Positions 48,800-58,800 of a stretch of DNA of 64,000 nt are shown piece after piece (position 1 is the stretch's first letter; every line of letters begins with the position of its first letter). The notes beneath the pieces are model-generated. The model was not told where the DNA came from. It saw only the letters and a list, made by a program, of their open reading frames with translations, and made no database searches. The position numbers were made by a program, and so were the translations under genes. The DNA lies in the NCBI RefSeq assembly GCF_018263855.1, contig NZ_CP073318.1:4340001-4404000 (forward strand), written 5' to 3'. This stretch comes from Kutzneria sp. CA-103260 (GTDB lineage: Bacteria > Actinomycetota > Actinomycetes > Mycobacteriales > Pseudonocardiaceae).

Positions 48800-49339
48800 A
48801 TGACCGTGCTGCCCGTGCGCCTGTTCGGCGACCCCGCGCTCACCCAGCCCGCCACCCCCGTGACCGACTTCGACCGGGAGCTGCACAAGCTCGTCCGGGA
48901 CCTCCACGACACCCTCGACGACCAGCAGGGCTCCGGGCTTGCCGCGCCACAGCTGGGAATCCTGCGCCGCGTGTTCGTCTTCCAACTGGACGGCACCCGC
49001 GGCCACCTGGTCAATCCCACCCTGCGTTTCCCCGACGAACAGGAGCAGGACGGCCCCGAGGGCTGCCTGTCCATGCCCGGCCTCTACTTCGACACCGTGC
49101 GCCGCCTCAACGTCGTCGCCAAGGGCTGGACCATGCGCGGCGACCCTTTGCAAATAGTCGGCGCCGGGCACCTGGCCCGCTGCCTCCAGCACGAGACCGA
49201 CCACCTCGACGGCGTCCTGTTCATCGACCGCATGGACGCCCAACGCCGCCGTGCCGCCCTCCGCGAGATCCGCGCCGCCGACTGGCACACCCCACCCACC
49301 GTCAAGGTCTCCCCGCACGCCGGTTTCTGGCAACGCTGA
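48800..49339 (+). CDS. def: Peptide deformylase
   Basis: A 179 aa deformylase with all three motifs: GSGLAAPQLG, EGCLS (metal Cys) and QHETDHLDG (two metal His and catalytic Glu), so it should remove N-formyl groups from nascent proteins. It is not next to fmt or priA and is controlled by an adjacent ArsR-type repressor, so it is probably an accessory copy rather than the housekeeping enzyme. The -10 box TACCCT ends 8 nt before the ATG, predicting a leaderless mRNA. Confidence 0.92.
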   Translation: MTVLPVRLFGDPALTQPATPVTDFDRELHKLVRDLHDTLDDQQGSGLAAPQLGILRRVFVFQLDGTRGHLVNPTLRFPDEQEQDGPEGCLSMPGLYFDTVRRLNVVAKGWTMRGDPLQIVGAGHLARCLQHETDHLDGVLFIDRMDAQRRRAALREIRAADWHTPPTVKVSPHAGFWQR

Positions 49340-49435
49340 CCCGAGGTGTTGGCAAAGCGTCAGGATTTGCGGGTCGGGAGCGGCGGACCGCGTAAGGACG
49401 GCGGAAAGCGGTGGGGGCGGTTCTACGGTGGGGGG

Positions 49436-50059
49436 ATGCGGCAGGTACCGGATGTCGAGCTGACGGACACGTGCGAGATCGTGGCCGACACGATCGATCA
49501 GGCCACCTCGGCGCTGTTGACGGCTGATCCCGTTGCGGCGTGGAAGGTTCTGGAGGCGCCGACGCCGGCGAGCCGGCTGGTGGACTGGCAGGAGGAGACG
49601 ATCGCGGTGCTGGTGGGGCGGCGCCGGCTGGCCCATCGGGAGCTGCGGGAGGCGATCGCGGCGGCCCGGGCGGTGACGGAGCTGGAGCGGATGCACGACC
49701 TGGCCCGGCACATCGCCAAGATCGTCCGCATGCACGGGGAACAGCCGGTGCTGCCGGTGGCGCTGCGGCAAAGGTTCGCCAACATGGGGGACATCGCCAG
49801 AGAGATGACGTTGTCGGCCGGTTGCGTGCTGTACTACGGCGATCGCGGCTACGTGGCGACGGTGACGGCGGCGGAGAAGGAGATGGACGAGCTGCACCGC
49901 TCCCTGTTCCCGGTGCTGACCACGCTCTGCGGGGACGACATGAACCGCATCGACGCCGGCCTCGTCAGCCAGTTCTATGAGCAGTACGCCGACCACGCGG
50001 TGCTGCTGGCGGCCCAGTTCGCGGCGACCTGCCCGGACCAGCCCAAGCAGCGGGTCTAG
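49436..50059 (+). CDS. PhoU-like protein
   Basis: A 207 aa helical protein with two PhoU-type three-helix repeats (DTCEIVADTIDQATSALLTADPVAA, AVTELERMHDLARHIAKIVRMHG). PhoU proteins modulate phosphate uptake and signalling through PstSCAB-PhoR, but no pst genes are near. TACGGT (49424-49429) ends 7 nt before ATG 49436, suggesting a leaderless start, although the intervening G run could act as a ribosome site. The TAG overlaps the convergent ogt stop in CTAG. Confidence 0.8.
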   Translation: MRQVPDVELTDTCEIVADTIDQATSALLTADPVAAWKVLEAPTPASRLVDWQEETIAVLVGRRRLAHRELREAIAAARAVTELERMHDLARHIAKIVRMHGEQPVLPVALRQRFANMGDIAREMTLSAGCVLYYGDRGYVATVTAAEKEMDELHRSLFPVLTTLCGDDMNRIDAGLVSQFYEQYADHAVLLAAQFAATCPDQPKQRV

Positions 50060-50556
50060 AAGAGGCGGCCGAGGTCCTCGGCCGGCGGTTCTTCCAGTGC
50101 CAGCAGGAAACGCTTGCGGGACAGGCCGCCGGCGTAGCCGGTGAGGCGGCCGTCGGCGCCGACGACCCGATGGCACGGCACGATGATGCTGATGGGGTTC
50201 CAGCCGTTGGCGTTGCCGACGGCCTGAGCGCCGCCGGGATCCCCCAGCGCCACGGCCAACTGCCCGTAGGTCCGCGTCTCGCCGTAGGGAATCGCCAACA
50301 ACTGCTGCCACACGGCGAGTTCGAACGACGAGCCGCGAGGGGCCAGCTCCACCGAAAACGACGTCAGGGAGCCGGCGAAGTACTCGTCCAGCTGGGCGAT
50401 GACGTCCTCGAAGCCGGAGTCGTCGCGGGGGCCGAGCGAGGGCAGCCGGGGATTGCGGCTGTGCCCCTCGAAGTACAGCCCGATCAGCGCCGACCCGTCG
50501 GCGACGAGGGTCAGGTCGCCGACCGGCGAGCCTGTGACCGTGTGCCGAACGCCCAT
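50056..50556 (-). CDS. ogt: Methylated-DNA--protein-cysteine methyltransferase (Ogt)
   Basis: A 166 aa O6-alkylguanine transferase with the acceptor-cysteine motif IIVPCHRVVG and a preceding HTH-like NANGWNP segment (usually GANGRNP). It repairs O6-methylguanine by irreversible alkyl transfer to the cysteine. The gene overlaps the end of the EamA transporter gene by 46 nt in another frame and shares a CTAG stop with the convergent PhoU-like gene. Confidence 0.92.
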   Translation of the reverse strand: MGVRHTVTGSPVGDLTLVADGSALIGLYFEGHSRNPRLPSLGPRDDSGFEDVIAQLDEYFAGSLTSFSVELAPRGSSFELAVWQQLLAIPYGETRTYGQLAVALGDPGGAQAVGNANGWNPISIIVPCHRVVGADGRLTGYAGGLSRKRFLLALEEPPAEDLGRLF

Positions 50557-51386
50557 GGCCCCAGACTAGCGACCACCATGGCGGCGGCGATGGCAGCGAT
50601 GGCCAACCAGTCGATCCAGGCCAGCCGCTGTCCGAGCACGACGAGCCCGACGAGGGCGGCCAGCACGGGGTTGACGCTCATGAACAGCCCGAAGAACTGG
50701 GTCGGCACGCGTCGCAGGGCGACGAGGTCGATAAGGAACGGGATGGCGGAGGACAGCACGCCGGCGGCCAGGGCCTCGCCAAGCGAGTTGATGGTCGGCG
50801 GGTGCAGAAACAGCACGACCAGCCCGATCGGCACATACACCAGCCCCGACACGAGAGCCGCGGCGGCGGAGCCCTGCGCGCCGGGCAGCCGCTGGCCGAC
50901 GGTCCGGTTCAGCAGGATGTAGCAGGCCCAGCACGTGGCGGCGAGCAGCGCAAGCCCGATGCCGAGGTAGTCGGCGCTGGGCTGCGGGCGGGCGAGCACC
51001 ACGGCGGCGGGGGCCGCGACCAGGGCGCATCCCACGTCGACCAACCGCCGCGATCCGGCCAGCGCGACGGCCACGGGCCCGAGGAATTCCAGGGTCACGG
51101 CCAGCCCGAGGCCGATCCGGTCGATCGCGGTGTACAGCGACAGGTTCATCGTCGCGAACACCAGTGCCAAGGCCAGCACGGGCCGCCACTCGCGGCCGGT
51201 GAACTCCCGTAACCGAGGCCGGCCGGCGGCCAGCAGCAGCGCGCCGGCCACCCACTGCCGCACGGCGACCACGCCGGCCGGCCCGATCACCGGAAACGCC
51301 AGCGCCGCCGTCGCCGCACCGACCTGGTTGGACAGGGCGCCGCCCAACATCATCGCCATCCCACCGACGCGTTCGCGCTCAGTCAT
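50511..51386 (-). CDS. EamA/DMT-family exporter (RhtA-like)
   Basis: A 291 aa drug/metabolite transporter with ten predicted helices and a duplicated EamA fold. It resembles RhtA/YdcZ-type exporters of amino acids or small metabolites. It overlaps the downstream ogt gene by 46 nt and is divergent from a LysR regulator (68-nt gap), which is the likely activator. Substrate unknown. Confidence 0.87.
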   Translation of the reverse strand: MTERERVGGMAMMLGGALSNQVGAATAALAFPVIGPAGVVAVRQWVAGALLLAAGRPRLREFTGREWRPVLALALVFATMNLSLYTAIDRIGLGLAVTLEFLGPVAVALAGSRRLVDVGCALVAAPAAVVLARPQPSADYLGIGLALLAATCWACYILLNRTVGQRLPGAQGSAAAALVSGLVYVPIGLVVLFLHPPTINSLGEALAAGVLSSAIPFLIDLVALRRVPTQFFGLFMSVNPVLAALVGLVVLGQRLAWIDWLAIAAIAAAMVVASLGPWAFGTRSQARRSAT

Positions 51387-51454
51387 ACCGGCAGCCTGCG
51401 TCGCGCCGTCGCATACGCAAAATGCATCCGACGCGCTATCTATACGCTGGAGTC

Positions 51455-52315
51455 ATGGATCTCGAACTGCGTCAGCTCCGCTGCCTGGTCGCGATCGTGG
51501 ACGCCGGCACGTTCACCGACGCGGCCATCGAGCTGGGGGTGTCCCAGGCGGCGGTGTCCCGCACGCTGTCCGCCCTGGAGCAGGTGCTCGGCGTCCGGCT
51601 GCTGCACCGCACCAGCCGTTCCGTCACGCCGACGACCGCGGGCGTGCAGGTGCTGGCCCGCGCCCGGCAGCTGCTGGCCGAGGCCGACAACCTGGTCCGC
51701 GAGGCCACTACCGGCCACACCCGGCTGCGCATCGGACACGCCTGGTCGGCGGTCGGCCGGCACACCGCCGAGTTCCAGCGCCGGTGGGCGGCCCGCTATC
51801 CGGGTGTGGATCTGTTGCTGGTCCGCACGAACACGGCGACCGGCGGCCTGGCCGAGGGCCTGTGCGACCTGGCCATCGTCCGCACGCCGATCGACCACCA
51901 CCGCTACTCGCACGCCACGGTGGGCAGCGAACCCCGCTACTGCGTGCTGGCCGCCGACGACCCGTGGGCCAAGCGGCGGTCGATCACCCTGGCCGAGGTC
52001 GGCGAGCGCGTGGTGATGGTCGACCACCGCACCGGCACGACCACCGTCGACCTGTGGCCGCCGGACCGGCAGCCCCGGTTCGAGCCCATCAACGACGTCG
52101 ACGACTGGCTGGCCGCGATCGCGACCGGGCGCAGCGTCGGCATCACGCCGCAGTCCACGGTCACCCAGTACCGGCGCGACGGGATCGTCTACCGGCGGGT
52201 GCGCGACGCCCCGCCGGTGCCGGTGAACCTGGTGTGGCGCAGCCATGATCCGCATCCGGCCACGCACGCGGCGATCGCCCTGCTCACGGAGCTGTACCAG
52301 GAAGGATCACCATAG
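51455..52315 (+). CDS. LysR-family regulator
   Basis: A 286 aa LysR protein (MDLELRQLRCLVAIVDAGTFTDAAIELGVSQ...; helix-turn-helix about 18-40) with a shortened effector domain. TACGCT (51443-51448) ends 7 nt before ATG 51455, so the mRNA is probably leaderless and the longer upstream frame is not used. It is divergent from the EamA exporter gene. Its 3' end overlaps the convergent hypothetical gene by 9 nt. Confidence 0.88.
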   Translation: MDLELRQLRCLVAIVDAGTFTDAAIELGVSQAAVSRTLSALEQVLGVRLLHRTSRSVTPTTAGVQVLARARQLLAEADNLVREATTGHTRLRIGHAWSAVGRHTAEFQRRWAARYPGVDLLLVRTNTATGGLAEGLCDLAIVRTPIDHHRYSHATVGSEPRYCVLAADDPWAKRRSITLAEVGERVVMVDHRTGTTTVDLWPPDRQPRFEPINDVDDWLAAIATGRSVGITPQSTVTQYRRDGIVYRRVRDAPPVPVNLVWRSHDPHPATHAAIALLTELYQEGSP

Positions 52316-52723
52316 GCCGCACACCGAGGACGCGGACCGGGCGGCGGACACCACGGCGGTCCACGGCGGCAGCGGCTGCCCGAACAGCGGCCGCTGCTGC
52401 CAGCGGCGCTCGGCCGTGCCGTCGGCGTCGTCGGTGGGCAGCAGCAGTTCGGCGCCGGCGTGCAGCCAGCCCACCTGGATCCGCACCAAGTCGGCCCAGG
52501 TGGCCTGGCGCAGCGCGGTCCGGGCCTGGGTAAGGAAGATCCATTCCCACCGCCGGCCGGCCGACAGGATGATCGGCGCGTGCAGCATGCAGCGGGTCAG
52601 GATGCCGTTCACCTCGGCCCCGAAGCCGGCGCGCATGATCAGCGCGTCCACCGCCTCGCCGACGACTATGCGGTCGCCGGCGAACAGCTGGAGATCGGAC
52701 GGGGTGTTGGCAACGGCGGTCAT
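52307..52723 (-). CDS. Hypothetical protein divergent from the PKS
   Basis: A 138 aa protein I do not recognise. It is Trp-rich toward the middle and end (RRWEWIFLTQ, PPWTAVV), with no signal peptide, membrane helix or catalytic motif. The start ATG 52723 has GGGAGAGG 7 nt upstream, which supports a real gene. Its divergent arrangement with the PKS, sharing a 145-nt intergenic region, makes a role tied to the PKS possible, but nothing in the sequence proves it. Confidence 0.55.
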   Translation of the reverse strand: MTAVANTPSDLQLFAGDRIVVGEAVDALIMRAGFGAEVNGILTRCMLHAPIILSAGRRWEWIFLTQARTALRQATWADLVRIQVGWLHAGAELLLPTDDADGTAERRWQQRPLFGQPLPPWTAVVSAARSASSVCGLW

Positions 52724-52856
52724 GGGCGCCTCTCCCTTGGACAGGGCTGGCTGGTCGGACCACGTCAAGGTAGGCACGGCGGCCGAACCGATGTCGACGA
52801 CCACGGCGGCACGAGGGAAATCCCTGGAAACGCCGTACATCGGCGGCGCGATCAGG

Positions 52857-52862
52857 TAGACC
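52857..52862 (+). promoter_or_regulatory. -10 box of leaderless PKS mRNA
   Basis: TAGACC ends 7 nt before ATG 52869, and no ribosome site is visible, so the 6-kb PKS message probably begins at its own start codon. An AGGGA-N2-TCCCT inverted repeat sits at 52814-52825 as a possible operator. Confidence 0.45.
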
Positions 52863-52868
52863 TGGTTG

Positions 52869-55800
52869 ATGGGGAGCCTCCGCGCGGACCTGCTCAGACC
52901 GCTGCTGCCGTCGTTGCGCGGTCACAATGCCGACCGGCCGGCGTTCAGCGACGGCCGCCGTACCGTCACCTACGGGGATTTGTTGCGCGACACCGGTCGC
53001 CTCGACGTCGAACGAGGCGAACGGGTCCTGCTCCACCTGGGAAACCGGGTGGAGTTCGCAGAGTACCTGCTGGCGGCGCTGCGGTCGGCGGCGATCGCCG
53101 TGCCGGTGAGCGTGCGGGCAACGGAAGCGGAACTCTCGTACATCGCCCAGGATTCCGGTGCGACACTCATCGTGACCGAGGCCAGCAACGCCGACCTGGC
53201 CCGGCGCACGGGATTGCGCACGGTAGTCGTCGAGGACGGGCCGTCGTTCGGCCCGCCGCGCGACGACCTCGGCGTGGACGAACCGGCTTGGCTGCTCTAC
53301 ACATCCGGCACGACCGGCCGGCCCAAGGGCGTGCTGACCACGCAGCGGGCGATGTTGTGGTCGACAGCGGCGTGCTACGCCACCACGTTCGGACTGTCCG
53401 AACAGGACACCATGCTGTGGCCCCTGCCGATGCACCACGCCTATGCGCTGTCGCTGGCAATCATCGGTTCGCTCACCGTCGGCGCGCACACCAGGATCGC
53501 CGACGGCAACCTGGAGCAGTTGCTCGCCGAGCATCCCGGGTGCGTGTTGGCCGGTGTGCCGACGACATACCTCCAGTTGAGACGCGGGGGCACGCCTCGA
53601 CTGTGCTTGTCCTCGGGGGCGCCGTGCCCGCCGGCCACCCGGGCCGCAGTGCGGGATCTGTTCGGCGATGTGCCGTTCCTCGACGGTTACGGCAGCACGG
53701 AAGCCGGCGGCAAGATCGCCGTGCAGCAGTCGGGCGAGGACGCGCTGACTCCCCTGCCCGGCGTGGACCTTCGGATCGTGGACGGCGAGATCCAGGTGCG
53801 CAGTCCGGGTCTGATGCTCTGCTACCACAACCAGCCGACTAAATCCATTGTGGACGGTTGGTATCGCACCGGTGACGCCGGCGAGTTCACCGACGGTCGG
53901 CTCACCGTGCGGGGCCGGGTCGACGACGTGATCATCTGCGGCGGGCAGAACGTGCACCCGCTGGAGATCGAGACCATTCTCGCGGAATCGCCGTCGGTGC
54001 GCGATGCCCTGGTGGTCGGCCGGCCCGACGACGTGCTCGGTCAGGTGCCGGTGGCGCACATCGTGCCGGCCGAGGGCGGCTTCGATGCCGACGAGCTGCG
54101 CCGGCTCTGCCTGCGGCGACTGTCCCCGCACAAGGTGCCGGTCGCCTTCGAGACGGCCGAGGCGATTCCCCGCACGGCGTCAGGAAAGCCGCTGCGCCGG
54201 ATGTTCAAACCCGGCGCCGACATCGAGGCCGCGGTGCGGGCCGAGATCATCGCGCTGTGTGGCGACGACGGCGGCGACCGGTGGCGCGACCGGCCGTTCG
54301 CCGAGCTCGGGCTCACCTCGATGGCCAGTGTCCAATTGCGACACCGGATCGTCGCGCTGACCGGCGTGGAGCTGCCGCATTCGCTCGTCTACGACTTTCC
54401 CACGCCGGGCGAGCTGATCGCCGAGGTGGCCCGGATCCGCGACGGTCAGCGGACGTCCGAGCCGGAGAGCCGGCGGCCCGCCGCCGACGAGCCGATCGCC
54501 ATCGTGGCCATGGCCTGCCGCTATCCGGGCGGTGTCCGGTCGCCCGAGGACCTCTGGCGCCTGGTGGCCGACGGCGTCGACGCGACCGGCGACTTCCCCA
54601 CCGACCGCAGCTGGGACCTGGACCTCTACGACCCGGATCCGGACCACATCGGCGGTTCCGTCACGCGGCGCGGCGGTTTCCTCTACGACGCCGCCGACTT
54701 CGACGCGGGGCTGTTCCGAATCTCGCCACGGGAGGCGCTGGCCACCGATCCCCAGCAGCGGCTGCTGTTGGAGACGTCGTGGGAGCTGTTCGAGCGGGCC
54801 GGCATCGACACCGCACCCCTGCGCGGCAGCGACACCGGCGTGTTCGTGGGCGTGATGAACGAGGACTACGCCAGCCGGTTCGATTCGCACGAGTTGGAGG
54901 CGCGGCTGGGCATCGGCTCCTCGCACGCGGTCGCGTCGGGCCGGATCTCCTACACCTATGGCCTGAACGGGCCGGCGGTCACCGTCGACACCGCCTGCTC
55001 GTCGTCGTTGGTGGCTCTGCATTGGGCGGCCAGGGCCTTGCGCGCCGGCGAGTGCTCGCTCGCGGTGGCCGGTGGGGCGACCGTGATGTCCACTCCCCGC
55101 GCGTTTCTGGCTTTCAGCCGGCAACGCGGCCTGTCCCCGGACGGCCGGTGCCGGTCGTATGCCGCGGACGCCGACGGCACCGCGTGGTCCGAGGGCGTCG
55201 GCATCCTGCTGCTGGAGCGTCTGGCGGACGCCAGGCGGAACGGCCATCCGGTGTTGGCCCTGTTGCGCGGATCCGCCGTGAACTCGGACGGGGCGTCGAA
55301 CGGCCTGACCGCGCCGAGCGGCCGGGCCCAGCGGGCAGTGATCCACTCGGCGTTGGCCGACGCCGGTCTGTCCACTGTGGATGTCGATGCGGTCGACGGG
55401 CACGGCACCGCCACTCCCCTGGGCGACCCGATCGAGGCCGAGGCGCTGATCGCCACCTACGGCCAGCGGCGGGACCGTCCGCTGTGGCTCGGCTCGGTGA
55501 AGTCCAACCTGGGCCACACCCAGGCCGCCGCCGGCGTCGCCGGCGTGATCAAGATGGTCGAAGCCTTGCGGCACGGGCAATTGCCGCCCTCTTTGCACGC
55601 CGACGATCCCACACCACGCGTCGACTGGTCGGCCGGCTTGGTGTCGCTGCTGGCCGAGGCCCAGCCGTGGCCCGCCGGGGACCGGATCCGGCGCGCCGGC
55701 GTGTCGTCGTTCGGCATCGGCGGCACCAACGCACACGTCATCATCGAAGAACCGCCGGTAGCCGATGTTCCCGCCCGCAATGAATTCCCGGCGGCTCCAT

Positions 55801-58800
55801 TGCTGCTCAGCGCGGCGGATCCAGCCGCGCTGCGGGCCGTCGCCGCCGGCCTGCTGGCCATTGAGCACACGCTTGATCTCTCCTTCACCCTCGCCACCCG
55901 CACCGCGCTCGACCACCGGGCGATGGCCTCCGACCTCGCCGCGCTGCGGGCCATTGCCGACGGCGAGACCACCGGCCACACCGTCAGTGCCGGGGCGAAG
56001 GTGGCCTTCATGTTCAGCGGCCAAGGTGCTCAGCGGCCGGGCATGGGCGTCGAGCTGTCGCGGCTGTTCCCGGTGTTCGCCAAGGCTTTTGACGAGGCGT
56101 GCGCGGCGGTCGGCGGTTCGGTGCGGGAGGCAGCGTTCACCGGCGAACAGCTGGATCACACCGATAACGCCCAGGGTGCCTTGTTCGCGTTCGAGGTAGC
56201 GCTGTGCCGGCTGCTGGAATCGTGGGGCGTGCGACCGGATTTCCTGGTCGGGCACTCGATCGGCGAGATCGCCGCGGCGCACATTGCCGGCGTCATGTCA
56301 TTGGCGGACGCGGCGGCGCTGGTGGCCGCGCGGGGCCGTCTGATGGCGGCGTTGCCAGCCGGCGGGGCCATGATCGCCGTGGACGCGACCGAGGCCGAGG
56401 TGACGCCGCTGCTGACCGGGCCGGTGTCCATCGCGGCGGTCAACGGCCCGCGCTCGCTGGTGCTGTCGGGCGAGGAGGCCGCGGTGACGGCGATCGCCGG
56501 CCGGTTCCGGCGCAGCACCCGGCTCAAGGTGAGCCACGCCTTCCACTCGCCGCTCATCGAACCGATGCTGGACGAATTCCGGACCATCGCCGAGAAACTG
56601 ACCTATAGCCGGCCGGAGGTTCCGCTGGTTTCCGGACTCACCGGGCACGTCGTGACGAAGATCGACGCCGACCACTGGGTGCGGCACGCCCGCGAAACCG
56701 TCCGCTTCGCCGACGGGCTGGCCATGCTGGCCCCAGACACCTCGATCTTCCTGGAGGTCGGCCCTGATGCCGTGCTGAGCCGCACCGCAACGCGGGCAGT
56801 CTCCACCACGCATGCCGGCCGTGGACTGCTCGACGCGGTCGGCACGCTGCACACCGCCGGCATCGGCGTCGACTGGCCAGCGCTGTTCCGTGGCAGCGGT
56901 GCCCGACTCGTCAACGGACCCACGTATCCGTTCCAGCGCACCCGCTACTGGCTGGACCCGCAGCCGGCGAGAACCACCACGAGCCTGCTCGGGCCGGCGT
57001 TGCGGGCCCCGGACTCGCCGCGGATCATGCATGGCGGGGCGATCGGCCGGCGCACCCATCCGTGGCTGGACGACCACATCGTCGGCGGCGAAACCCTGGT
57101 GCCAGCCACGATGTTCCTTGAGGTCGCCCTGCAGGCCGGTCAGGCGGTCGAGGAGTTGACCATCGAGCGGCCGCTGCGCGTGCGGGACGAGATCCAACTC
57201 CAGGTCGTGCTCGACGACCGCCGGATCGACATCTACGCCCTGGCCGGCGACGAGTGGATCCGCCACGCCACCGGCCGCATCGCCTCCCCGTCCCCGAAAC
57301 CCGCGCCATATCAAGGAGAATGGCCGCCCGCCGACGCCACCGAGCTGGACATCGCCTACGACTTCCTCGGCTACGGGCCGGCCTTCCGCGCCGTGACGGC
57401 GCTCTGGCGGCGAGGCGCCGATATCTTCGCCGAGGTCGAGGCCGACGCGTTCCCGGTGCTGCTCGACGCCGCCGTGCACGCGACGGCCCTCGCCGAGGGA
57501 CCCGGCGCTGACCGGGTGCCGTTCCTCTGGGCGGGAATCGACCGTTATGCCACCGCCGGCCGGGCGAGGGTCCGCTGCAGGCCGGCCAGTTCGGACACGC
57601 AGGGCGATGTCCCGGTCCGGGTCGAGCTCTTCGACACCGCCGGCGAGCCGATCGCGGTCGTAGCCTCGATGCGCACCCGACCGCTGCCAAGCCAGCAGAC
57701 GATGCTCTACCGTCCACATTGGATCGAAGTCCCCCGCGCGCCGGTCATCGACGACACGAAGCTGGTCGAGATCGCCGGCGGCGATCTACGCTCGTTGACC
57801 AGCCAGGCCTTGGCAGAACTGCACAAGTGGCAGGAAACCGGCCAGCGGCTGGTGCTGGTCACGAGGAACGCCACCGGGCCGGATCCGGATCTCGCCGCGG
57901 CGGCGGTGTGGGGGCTGGGCCTGTCGGCCGGGGCCGAGTACCCGGAGCGGATCACGCTGGTGGACCTCGACGCCGAGTTCCCGCTCGACCGGGTGCTGCC
58001 GATGGTGGGCGGCAGCCGCGAACCGCAGTTGGCCATCCGCGACGGTGTGCCGCGTGCCCTGCGTGTGACCCGGGCGGTTCCGTCGACCAACCGGCCGATC
58101 GACCCGGCCGGCACGGTGCTGATCACCGGCGGGGCCGGCGGGATCGGGTCGCTGATCGCCCGACACCTGGTGGCCGAGCACGGCGTCAGACACCTGGTGC
58201 TGGTCGGCCGCAATCCAGGTGCCGTCGATGTGGAGGCCCGGGTTGTCGCCGGTGACATCGCCGACCGGGACTTCGTCGAACGACTGGTGCGAGAATGCGA
58301 TCCGCCGCTCACTGCGGTCATCCACGCGGCCGCCGTGCTCGACGACGCCGTGCTCGCCGCCCAGACTCCGTCCACAATGGACGAGGTGCTGAGGCCGAAG
58401 GCCGACGGGGCCTGGAATCTGCACGAGGCGACCAGGCATCTGCCGCTGTCGGCGTTTGTGCTGTTCTCCTCGATCGCCGGTGTCTTCGGCAAGGCGGGTC
58501 AGGCCAACTACGGCGCCGCCAACCGATTCCTCGATGCCCTCGCCACACACCGCCGAACCCTCGGTCTACCGGCGGTTTCGCTGGCCTGGGGGCTCTGGGA
58601 TGTCGGCCTCGGCGGCCAGCTCTCCGAGCAGGCCCGCCGCCGCATCGCCGCCGCCGGCATCGTCGGCCTCACCCCGGAGCAGGGCCTGGCCCTGTTCGAC
58701 GCCGCCCTGGGATCCGACCAGCCGGTGCTCATCCCGGTCCGATTCGACGGTGGTGCAAGGGAAATCCCCGCCGTCGCCGGTGTGCGGCCGGCCACGAGGC

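Noticed and set aside
54180..56282. 700-codon minus frame across the PKS KS/AT region
   Set aside because: Low-complexity Gly/Arg/Gln translation opposite conserved KS and AT motifs; a codon-position artefact of high GC3.
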